Below are positions 1 to 5,001 of a stretch of DNA of 5,416 bases, piece after piece (the stretch's first letter is position 1; each line of letters starts with the position of its first letter). The stretch is from the NCBI GenBank assembly GCA_000437315.1, contig FR899413.1:1-5416 (forward strand). Reading direction: 5' to 3'. The notes below the pieces were generated by a model, which did no database searches, was not told the DNA's origin, and was given only the letters and a program-made list of their open reading frames with translations. The DNA is from Mycoplasma sp. CAG:472 (lineage in GTDB: Bacteria; Bacillota_I; Bacilli_A; RF39; UBA660). The position numbers and the translations under genes are program-made.

Positions 1-1
1 G

Positions 2-409
2 GGAACGAATTATTATTATGGAGCGAATGGTAGAGTATTTAATAATCCGGTGTCACCTGATTACAAATGTCCAGTGGCCAGTGATAAATTTACAACAACA
101 ACAGCCAAGGGTAATGGTAAGTTATCTTATCCAGTGGGATTAATAACAGCAGATGAAATAACTTTTGCTGGATTACCGGCAGGAAAAACAAATAATAGTT
201 TTTATTTATATACTGGAGATTATTACTGGGCGGGCTCCCCTAATGGATTCAATGTTGGTTATGCTATTGAGTTCGATGTGGTTGATGGTGGCTATCTGGG
301 CAGTGACCGTGTCCATAGCAATGGTGGCGTCCGTGGCGTAGTTTCTCTATCCTCTGAAAGTAAGTTACTTGGAAGTGGAACATATAATGATGTTTACACA
401 GTAAATTAG
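2..409 (+). CDS. DGR target protein, C-terminal part with variable C-type-lectin-like domain (5' end outside window)
   Basis: The frame is open from the window's left edge to TAG at 407-409, so only the last 135 codons are present; a GTG at 50 is internal and not a start. The protein carries YYYGANGRVFN near the left edge, YPVGLITADE in the middle, then YYWAGSPNGFN (from base 221) and GGVRGVVSL (323-349), ending in GSGTYNDVYTVN. From memory, this order (GLITADE, YYW..SP..F, GVRPVV or GVRPVI plus a short tail) is typical of DGR target proteins in gut Firmicutes, whose C-terminus folds like a C-type lectin or formylglycine-generating enzyme and displays variable ligand-binding residues. Many are surface or pilin-like proteins, but the N-terminus needed to tell is missing. 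The adjacent avd-like gene and TR-like segment support the call. The gene is much richer in G and C than what follows. The usual proline of GVRP is glycine here. The ligand is unknown. Confidence 0.8.
   Translation, partial: GTNYYYGANGRVFNNPVSPDYKCPVASDKFTTTTAKGNGKLSYPVGLITADEITFAGLPAGKTNNSFYLYTGDYYWAGSPNGFNVGYAIEFDVVDGGYLGSDRVHSNGGVRGVVSLSSESKLLGSGTYNDVYTVN
227..349 (+). repeat. DGR variable repeat (VR) inside the target gene
   Basis: Bases 227-292 align without gaps to 1339-1404 (45 of 66 identical). Of 21 mismatches, 13 lie opposite a TR adenine: 13 of 22 TR adenines are changed against 8 of 44 other bases. Conversely 9 of 10 VR adenines match. This asymmetry is expected if the VR was copied from a TR-like template with adenine-specific errors. 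The 5' edge is set where similarity starts, at TGGGCG. The 3' edge, at the end of the GVRGVVSL codons, is inferred from the family's usual invariant end, because the local TR does not reach that far. The eight non-adenine mismatches suggest that this TR is decayed or not the immediate donor. Confidence 0.7.
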
Positions 410-415
410 AGCCGA

Positions 416-434
416 AGAGAAGGACAACTTCTCT
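416..434 (+). other. Hairpin just behind the target gene, possible DGR recognition structure
   Basis: AGAGAAG (416-422) pairs perfectly with CTTCTCT (428-434) around the loop GACAA, starting seven bases after the target stop codon. No T-run follows, so it is a poor intrinsic terminator. In studied DGRs (Bordetella phage BPP-1) a hairpin or cruciform downstream of the VR helps mark the target, and position and size here fit that role. Assignment is by position only. Confidence 0.5.
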
Positions 435-495
435 GAGAAAAGAAAGCAGCTATAGTCTAGATTGTGCGTCGGTAAAAAAATAAAACTAAATGTGG

Positions 496-523
496 TTGAA
501 ATATTAAAGCAGTAAATCATACT
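496..523 (+). promoter_or_regulatory. Possible sigma-A promoter for the avd-like gene
   Basis: TTGAAA (496-501) is followed 16 bases later by CATACT (518-523), a 4-of-6 match to TATAAT. A transcript would start near 530, so its leader would begin with the two GC-rich hairpins before the start codon at 582. In such AT-rich DNA, promoter-like pairs arise easily. Confidence 0.3.
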
Positions 524-530
524 AAAGTGG

Positions 531-570
531 TACGCCCCTTTATGGGGCGTATAGTTTCCACGAAGTGGAA
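531..570 (+). other. Two adjacent GC-rich hairpins between target and avd-like gene
   Basis: TACGCCCC (531-538) pairs with GGGGCGTA (544-551) around TTTAT. ACTA (521-524) can also pair with TAGT (552-555) across a one-sided bulge. Directly after, TTCCAC (556-561) pairs with GTGGAA (565-570) around GAA. No T-run follows either stem, so this is not a typical intrinsic terminator. The second stem ends two bases before the AAGGA ribosome binding site (573-577), so it could affect translation of the avd-like gene, or belong to the DGR recognition region. The role is not known. Confidence 0.5.
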
Positions 571-581
571 GCAAGGAAATA

Positions 582-923
582 ATGCAATCATTTAAACTTG
601 TTAATAAAGCAAATGAGTTATATGATTATTCATTTACTTATATTTTAAATAAGATGCCTAATAAAGCAAAAACCTTTAGAATATCATTAGAAACAGAGTT
701 ATATGAACTTATACATAATATATATAGAGCATATATAAATTATGATAGTGAAAAAATTAGAAATAAGTATCAAAAAGAAGCATTAGTAAATTTAAGTGCT
801 CTTGATTTAATAATTGGACTTATTGGTAAATATAAATATGTTAAAATAAAAAGAGTACATGGATTTCTTGGAATACTTAATGATACTAAGAAAATGATGT
901 ATGGTTGGATAAAAGAAAAATGA
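582..923 (+). CDS. avd: DGR accessory variability determinant (Avd-like four-helix-bundle protein)
   Basis: A 113-residue, mostly helical, lysine-rich protein. Avd proteins are four-helix-bundle subunits (about 110-130 residues, pentamers in Bordetella phage) that bind nucleic acid and the DGR reverse transcriptase and are needed for mutagenic retrohoming. Family-like features are the first helix ending before a KMPNKAKTFRISLETELYEL stretch (residues about 24-43), a middle helix leading into NLSALDLIIGLIGKYK, and a last helix ending LNDTKKMMYGWIKEK. A GW close to the C-terminus (G108-W109) is characteristic. The start is ATG 582 behind AAGGA at 573-577, four bases away. It lies downstream of a DGR target gene and its stop overlaps the next gene's ATG (ATGA, 920-923). 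No signal peptide or membrane segment is visible. Other non-DGR four-helix-bundle proteins of this superfamily exist, so the call leans on context as well as sequence. Confidence 0.8.
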   Translation: MQSFKLVNKANELYDYSFTYILNKMPNKAKTFRISLETELYELIHNIYRAYINYDSEKIRNKYQKEALVNLSALDLIIGLIGKYKYVKIKRVHGFLGILNDTKKMMYGWIKEK

Positions 924-1219
924 TTGATTTACTTTCTAAAATATATGTTGATTTAAATGAACTTGTAATAAGAAGAGTGCCACATGATAAAGAAATTCTT
1001 AGTACAAGAATTATAAAAGAACATACTAAAATATGTGAATATTGTTTTAATATAAAAAGTTCTAATAAAGATAAAAATTATATGTTAGAATTTAAAGTAA
1101 TTATTAAATATATATTATTTATATTAAATTATTTTATTAGTAAAAAAATAATTAATAATGATGTTTATAAAATAATAGAAAAAGAATATAAAGATTTATA
1201 TTATATAATTAATCCTTAA
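920..1219 (+). CDS. Small helical protein coupled to the avd-like gene, possible second Avd-like subunit
   Basis: A 99-residue lysine- and isoleucine-rich protein, predicted by eye to be almost wholly helical. I chose ATG 920 because it forms an ATGA overlap with the preceding stop, a normal sign of translational coupling; a TTG at 905 in the same frame would give five more residues. I do not recognise the family with certainty. Length, helix spacing, a VP (VPHDKE, about residues 20-25) after the first helix where Avd has MP, and a final helix (NNDVYKIIEKEYKDLYYI) resemble Avd, but the C-terminal GW is missing. A hydrophobic stretch around VIIKYILFILNYFI (about residues 64-77) could be a buried helix or a membrane segment. 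A hairpin begins inside its last codons (1214). It may be a diverged paralogue forming mixed oligomers with the first Avd, or an unrelated partner. Confidence 0.45.
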   Translation: MIDLLSKIYVDLNELVIRRVPHDKEILSTRIIKEHTKICEYCFNIKSSNKDKNYMLEFKVIIKYILFILNYFISKKIINNDVYKIIEKEYKDLYYIINP

Positions 1220-1303
1220 TTTTCTAATTAAGGTAGGCACATTATTGTTTTTTGATGGGATTTATTCTTTATAATGTGCCTACCATAGTTAAAAAAACTA
1301 TGG
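1214..1303 (+). other. Three contiguous hairpins ahead of the TR-like segment
   Basis: Three perfect stems tile the interval. CCTTAATT (1214-1221) pairs with AATTAAGG (1226-1233). GGTAGGCACATTAT (1232-1245) pairs with ATAATGTGCCTACC (1271-1284), 14 bp with a 25-base loop. CCATAGTT (1283-1290) pairs with AACTATGG (1296-1303). Neighbouring stems share two bases at each joint. The first may help end the small-gene transcript, but no T-run follows it. The stack sits just 5' of the TR-like segment, where a structured part of the DGR template RNA could lie. Function is inferred only from position. Confidence 0.6.
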
Positions 1304-1338
1304 AAAGTATAAATATTGCTGATAGGGAAATGCTATTT

Positions 1339-1404
1339 TGGGCGAGGTCTCCTAATAGATTCAATGATAGTAATTCGAATGATTTTATTGTAAATGAAGA
1401 TGTA
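1339..1404 (+). repeat. DGR template-repeat-like segment (TR), 3'-truncated
   Basis: This segment aligns without gaps to 227-292 of the target gene, with mismatches concentrated on its adenines (13 of 22 changed, against 8 of 44 non-adenines). Read in the VR frame it gives WARSPNRFNDSNSNDF, with AGG, AGA, GAT, AGT and AAT codons at the positions that vary, the typical look of a TR. Its place downstream of the avd-like gene is usual for a TR. Similarity stops near 1404: nothing corresponding to the VR's last part (293-349, including the invariant GVRGVVSL end) is present, so the TR appears cut at its 3' end and is unlikely to work as it stands. Confidence 0.7.
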
Positions 1405-1607
1405 ATAGTTAAGTATTTTAAAGGGGTTATGGCTATGTAAAGTATAGTAATATTAGTAATGATATTATTAAAAGTTCATTATTTATATCTGGTACTTGTA
1501 CATTAAATATTTATAATTATAAAAAAATTATAAATTATTTAGATATTAATAATACTAAATATATATATTTAGAAAAAATTAAATTTATTTTTAAGTTTGA
1601 TTACTAG
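1405..1607 (+). pseudogene. Probable C-terminal remnant of a DGR reverse transcriptase, frame-broken
   Basis: From 1422 one frame runs open for 61 codons to TAG at 1605-1607. It begins RGYGYVKYSNISNDII and ends EKIKFIFKFDY. A G-aromatic-x-K-[HY]-x-N pattern (G1431 to N1449) followed by a hydrophobic tail resembles the conserved end of DGR reverse transcriptases, commonly SYLGxxKHxNSY-like. The preceding VKYFKG (1408-1425) lies in another frame and joins it in sense if the GGGG run at 1423-1426 has gained one or lost two bases. The RT catalytic core with the YxDD motif is absent. An RT gene is expected just after a TR, and an intrinsic terminator overlaps the stop, as at a real gene end. The simplest reading is one deletion joining the middle of the TR to the RT tail. 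The family match is from memory over a short motif, so this is tentative; chance AT-rich reading is the alternative. Confidence 0.5.
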
Positions 1608-1629
1608 GATAAAACCTAGTTTTTATTTT
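1603..1629 (+). terminator. Intrinsic terminator closing the DGR remnant
   Basis: ACTAGG (1603-1608) pairs with CCTAGT (1615-1620) around the loop ATAAAA and is followed by TTTTATTTT (1621-1629). The stop codon of the RT-like fragment lies in the left arm, which suggests that this was the 3' end of a real transcript. The stem is short, so strength is uncertain. Confidence 0.6.
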
Positions 1630-1829
1630 GTAAAGATATTTACATTTTTTAAATTGTCAATATGTGTAAAATAAAATAACAAAAAGTGTAAATAATATGT
1701 AAAATTTTATCTTTTTTGAAAAAAATTATCAAAAAAAGGAGGAAATCAGAAATTTTTCGGTAATAAATATATATGAAGGGAGAAAAATACAAAGTTATAA
1801 AAAAATGTAAAAATGTAAACTATTGTAAA
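1629..1829 (+). promoter_or_regulatory. AT-rich leader of dinD with seven TGTAAA repeats (possible operator array)
   Basis: TGTAAA occurs directly at 1629, 1665, 1687, 1698, 1806, 1814 and 1824. The first forms a perfect palindrome with TTTACA at 1639 (TGTAAA-N4-TTTACA, 1629-1644). The last three come within 24 bases just before the dinD ribosome binding site. No recognisable LexA box (GAAC-N4-GTTC type) is present, although dinD genes are SOS-regulated in E. coli. A strong AAGGAGGA at 1736-1743 has no start codon at a normal distance. I see no convincing promoter pair and no other gene in 1630-1848. Binding by a repressor is inference; biased AT composition contributes to the count. Confidence 0.35.
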
Positions 1830-1848
1830 TTAGAAAGTGAGGTAAAAA

Positions 1849-2676
1849 ATGAACGAATTAGAAAAAATAAATGAAACTATATTTGAAAGTATTAAACATG
1901 TAGATGATGATGGTAATGAATATTGGTATGCAAGGGAACTACAAAAAGTTTTAACATATAAAGATTGGAGGTATTTTGATTTAGTAATTCAAAAATCAAT
2001 TGTTAGTTGTAAAAATTCTTTGATTAATGAATATGACCATTTTGTTGTTTACAACAAAATGGTCATGATTGGCTCAGGTGCTAAAAGGTATCAAAAAGAT
2101 TATATGCTGTCTAGATACGCTTGCTATTTAATATCACAAAACGCAAATCCAAAATTGAAAATAGTCGCTCTTGCTCAAACATATTTTGCTATTCAAACTA
2201 GGAAACATGAATTATTAGAGCAAGAATATAATAATTTAACTGAAGATGAAAAAAGATTCTATCAAAGAGATTTAACTAAAAAAGGAAATAATTCTTTAAA
2301 TCAAACTGCTAAAAAAGCTGGAGTAAAAAACTTTGATAAATTTCATAATGCTGGGTATAAAGGCTTATATAATGGAGAAACGGCAAACGATATTGCTAAA
2401 AGGAAAGGATTACGTTATAGGGAAGATATTTTAGATAATATGGGAAGTGATGAACTGATAGCTAATTTATTTAGAATATCCCAGACTAATCAAAAATTAA
2501 TTAATGATAACGTTCAAGGTGAAGGTAATGCAAATGAAGTTCATTACAATGTTGGTAAGAAAGTTAGAAATGCAATTGCGGATATTGGCGGTACAATGCC
2601 TGAGGATTTACCAACACCAGATAAAAGTTTAAAAGAATTAGAAAAAGAAAATAAATATTTAATAATTAAAAAATAG
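1849..2676 (+). CDS. dinD: DNA-damage-inducible protein D (DinD family)
   Basis: At 275 residues it is full length for the family (E. coli DinD is about 274). An N-terminal BRO-N-like part contains YWYARELQKVLTYKDW and DHFVVYNKMV, then SRYACYLISQNANP (from about residue 88) and QTYFAIQTRKHEL (from 110). The C-terminal part carries GLYNGETANDI, a MGSDELIANLFR stretch and the diagnostic GGTMPEDLPTP (247-257). E. coli DinD is an SOS-induced cytoplasmic protein reported to promote disassembly of RecA filaments; homologues are scattered among bacteria and often sit in accessory regions, so the role here may be DNA repair or defence of a mobile element. The start is ATG 1849, behind GAGGT at 1839-1843. 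It appears to be transcribed alone, between the terminator at 1603-1629 and the promoter near 2715. Regulation may involve the upstream TGTAAA repeats. The coding sequence is intact but contains a long palindrome (2033-2066). Confidence 0.95.
   Translation: MNELEKINETIFESIKHVDDDGNEYWYARELQKVLTYKDWRYFDLVIQKSIVSCKNSLINEYDHFVVYNKMVMIGSGAKRYQKDYMLSRYACYLISQNANPKLKIVALAQTYFAIQTRKHELLEQEYNNLTEDEKRFYQRDLTKKGNNSLNQTAKKAGVKNFDKFHNAGYKGLYNGETANDIAKRKGLRYREDILDNMGSDELIANLFRISQTNQKLINDNVQGEGNANEVHYNVGKKVRNAIADIGGTMPEDLPTPDKSLKELEKENKYLIIKK
2033..2066 (+). repeat. Perfect 16-bp inverted repeat inside dinD
   Basis: ATGACCATTTTGTTGT (2033-2048) is the exact reverse complement of ACAACAAAATGGTCAT (2051-2066), with only TT between. 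It encodes the conserved DHFVVYNKMV segment, so protein constraint explains part of the sequence but not the perfect symmetry. In RNA it would form a long stem with essentially no loop; in DNA it could extrude as a cruciform. Confidence 0.8.
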
Positions 2677-2700
2677 TAAATATAATAAAAATGAAAATTA

Positions 2701-2742
2701 GTAATGTCACTCTATTGTCACATTACAATGTTATATTATATT
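2701..2742 (+). promoter_or_regulatory. Promoter of the ABC transporter operon with overlapping inverted repeat
   Basis: TTGTCA (2715-2720) and TATATT (2737-2742), 16 bases apart, make a plausible sigma-A promoter some 45 bases before the gene. GTAATGT (2701-2707) is inverted as ACATTAC (2720-2726), and TGTCAC occurs twice. The right arm lies at the end of the -35 box, as an operator would. The regulator is unknown and not encoded in the window. Confidence 0.5.
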
Positions 2743-2787
2743 TGTATAAATTTATTTTATATAATATAATTTATGTAGGAGGAAAAT

Positions 2788-5001
2788 ATGAGTAAAGATA
2801 AACCAATACTTAGTTTAAAAAAAGTTAGTAAATTCTATTATAATAAAGGTCTTGTTGCATCCGGTTTTAGTAAAATATCTTTAGATTTTTATTTAGGTGA
2901 ATTTGTTGTAATAACTGGAGAAAGTGGATGTGGAAAAAGTACTCTTTTAAATGTATTATCAGGTCTTGATACATATGAAGAAGGAGAAATGTATATTAAT
3001 GGCATGGAAACAAGTCATTATAGTAATGAGGAAGCAGAACATTATCGTAAAAGTTATATAGGTAATATATTTCAATCATTTAATTTAGTAAGTAGTTATA
3101 CAGTGTATCAGAATATTGAGTTAGTTCTTTTGTTAAATGGTTTTAAGAAAAAAGATATTAAAAATAAGGTTATTGAATTAATTAAGGAAGTAGATTTATA
3201 CAAATATAGAAATAGTAAAGTTTCTCATTTATCTGGTGGTCAAAAACAAAGAGTAGCAATTGCAAGAGCACTTGCTAAAGATGTACCAATAATAATTGCA
3301 GATGAACCAACAGGTAATTTAGATCGTAGATCTGCAGGGGCTATAATGAAACTACTTGCAAAAGTAGCAAAAGATAAGCTTGTAATTGTTGTAACTCATA
3401 ATTATGAAGATGTTGAGGATCTTGCCACTCGTAAGATTGAAATGCATGATGGAAAAGTTCGTGAGGATATAACAATTAAACCTTATGAAGAAAGTAAAGC
3501 AAGTCTTCATGAATATAAAAATATTAGCTTTTTAAATAAAATTAGACTTGGGGTAAGAAATACATTTAATTTACCTATGAAGTTTATTTTACTTTTAATG
3601 GTATTCTTATTAATTACTTTTGCCTTTTTAGGAATATATTCTTCGTTTAGAAAAGCAGAGTATGAAGAAAATAAAAATGGTTATAACTATTATTTTAGTG
3701 ATTTATCTGATGAAAGAATTGTAATTAAAAAAAGTGATAATAGTGTAATTACAAATGAAGAATTAGATAAAATAAGTAAACTTGATTATGTAAAATCAGT
3801 AGTGAAGGATGATATAATTTTAGATACTACATATAGTTTAACTGATGATAATACTTTTTGGTTTTATGGTAATGTAAAAAGTATACGTGAATTAAAATCT
3901 AACATTGAGGGTCAAAAACCTATTAATGATAATGAAATAATATTAGAAACTAATAAAAATAATTATTATGTTTCAACTTTAAAAGATAAGTTAAAAGAAA
4001 CAAAACTTAGTTTAAGAAATACAGATAATGTATCAAGTTCAAATAAAGATTTAAAAGTAACAGGATTTGTGCTTAAAGATAATGAATATGATAATGATAT
4101 TTTTTATGTAAGTGATGATGTATTAGAAAAAATTAAAATAAATAGTTATGAAAACTATAGTAAGGTTACAATTACCTTAAATAATCAAAAAGTAGATTTA
4201 CTTTATAGTGCTAGTGATAAAGTACCTAAAGGAAAAGCAGTTGTTCCATATGAACTTAATGTAATGTGTAAATATAGTTGGTGTAAAAATAATATATTGA
4301 ATATTAATGTTAAAAATATTTATTATGAAAATAATATAGATTTAGAAATTAGTGATATGTATTTGAAATATAATTTTGAACATTTAACAGGTGTTAAAGA
4401 TTATGAAAATAATAACTCTATAATATATATTTCAAAAGAGGATTATCTATCTTTATTTAATATGGGAACTTATCAATCATCAATTTATTTAAAAGATGTA
4501 AAGGATATTCCTGAGGCTAAATGTTATCTTGAATCAAATGGATTTAAGCCATTATTTATTAAAGATGCCAAAATAAATTATTCAAATGGTGTTCTCGAAG
4601 TAATTAAAATATTTAAGTTGATAGTTATGACTATTATATTTATTGTACTTTTCTTTATAGCATATTTTGTTATTAGATTAATTGAAAAATCAAGAAATGT
4701 TTATTATGCAACATTAAGAATACTCGGAGCAACTAAAAAAGTATTAAAGAATTTAATTAATATTGAATTATTTTTAATATATCATATTGCTTTTGCTTTA
4801 ATACTAGGATTATGTATTTTAGTTAAGAATAATATTATTGTTAATAATAATTTATATGATATGGTTAAATATCTTGGCATAAAAGACTATATTTTTGTAT
4901 ATGTTATATGTTTTGTAATGAGCATTATTATATCATTTAGATATTCAAGAAAACTATTTAATTCATCAGCGATGAAAACTTATAGGGAGGAGGCAGAGTA
5001 A
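2788..5001 (+). CDS. MacB-like ABC transporter, ATPase fused to FtsX-type permease
   Basis: A 737-residue fusion. The N-terminal ATPase (about 1-230) has Walker A GESGCGKST (44-52), Q-loop Q96, signature LSGGQ (148-152), Walker B IIIADEP (168-174, catalytic E173) and switch H204, so it should hydrolyse ATP. The FtsX-type permease has one membrane helix near 266-287, a large extracellular domain (about 290-600) and three C-terminal helices, with LRILGATKK after the second and a SAMKTYREEAE end. This is the four-helix MacB topology, which couples cytoplasmic ATP hydrolysis to movements outside the membrane rather than channelling a substrate. In Firmicutes such systems export or give resistance to peptides, lipids or antibiotics, or control cell-wall hydrolases; the substrate cannot be told here. 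Start ATG 2788 follows AGGAGGA (2777-2783). Most MacB proteins are nearer 650 residues, so the outer domain is somewhat large. Its stop overlaps the next gene's start by one base. Confidence 0.95.
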   Translation: MSKDKPILSLKKVSKFYYNKGLVASGFSKISLDFYLGEFVVITGESGCGKSTLLNVLSGLDTYEEGEMYINGMETSHYSNEEAEHYRKSYIGNIFQSFNLVSSYTVYQNIELVLLLNGFKKKDIKNKVIELIKEVDLYKYRNSKVSHLSGGQKQRVAIARALAKDVPIIIADEPTGNLDRRSAGAIMKLLAKVAKDKLVIVVTHNYEDVEDLATRKIEMHDGKVREDITIKPYEESKASLHEYKNISFLNKIRLGVRNTFNLPMKFILLLMVFLLITFAFLGIYSSFRKAEYEENKNGYNYYFSDLSDERIVIKKSDNSVITNEELDKISKLDYVKSVVKDDIILDTTYSLTDDNTFWFYGNVKSIRELKSNIEGQKPINDNEIILETNKNNYYVSTLKDKLKETKLSLRNTDNVSSSNKDLKVTGFVLKDNEYDNDIFYVSDDVLEKIKINSYENYSKVTITLNNQKVDLLYSASDKVPKGKAVVPYELNVMCKYSWCKNNILNINVKNIYYENNIDLEISDMYLKYNFEHLTGVKDYENNNSIIYISKEDYLSLFNMGTYQSSIYLKDVKDIPEAKCYLESNGFKPLFIKDAKINYSNGVLEVIKIFKLIVMTIIFIVLFFIAYFVIRLIEKSRNVYYATLRILGATKKVLKNLINIELFLIYHIAFALILGLCILVKNNIIVNNNLYDMVKYLGIKDYIFVYVICFVMSIIISFRYSRKLFNSSAMKTYREEAE

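Noticed and set aside
50..52. GTG as the start of the target gene
   Set aside because: The same frame is open to the window edge and the upstream residues (YYYGANGRVFN) fit the family, so the gene extends left.
531..555. Intrinsic terminator of the target gene
   Set aside because: The GC-rich stem is convincing, but the following bases (TAGTTTCCACG) contain no T-run, and the minus-strand side lacks one too.
365..574. 69-codon open frame on the minus strand
   Set aside because: It overlaps the target end and the hairpin region, has no ribosome binding site of note and no recognisable protein features.
905..919. TTG start for the second small gene
   Set aside because: ATG 920 in the same frame forms the ATGA overlap expected of coupled genes, so the longer form is less likely.
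921..923. TGA read as tryptophan (Mycoplasma-like code)
   Set aside because: The Avd-like protein ends normally after GWIKEK at this TGA, and tryptophan is written TGG throughout, so the standard bacterial code fits.
1252..1440. 62-codon open frame spanning the hairpin, TR and RT-remnant start
   Set aside because: It begins inside the 14-bp hairpin loop without a ribosome binding site and runs through the TR-like segment; its similarity to the target protein reflects the TR, not a separate gene.
1629..1829. CRISPR array or plasmid replication iterons
   Set aside because: The TGTAAA copies are six bases long with irregular spacing (8 to 108 bases), with no long repeats and no cas or rep gene nearby.
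1773..1874. 33-codon open frame (starts MKGEKYKVIKKCKN) running into dinD
   Set aside because: It overlaps the dinD start, has no ribosome binding site at normal distance (AAGGAGGA at 1736-1743 is about 30 bases away), and part of it merely translates the TGTAAA repeats.
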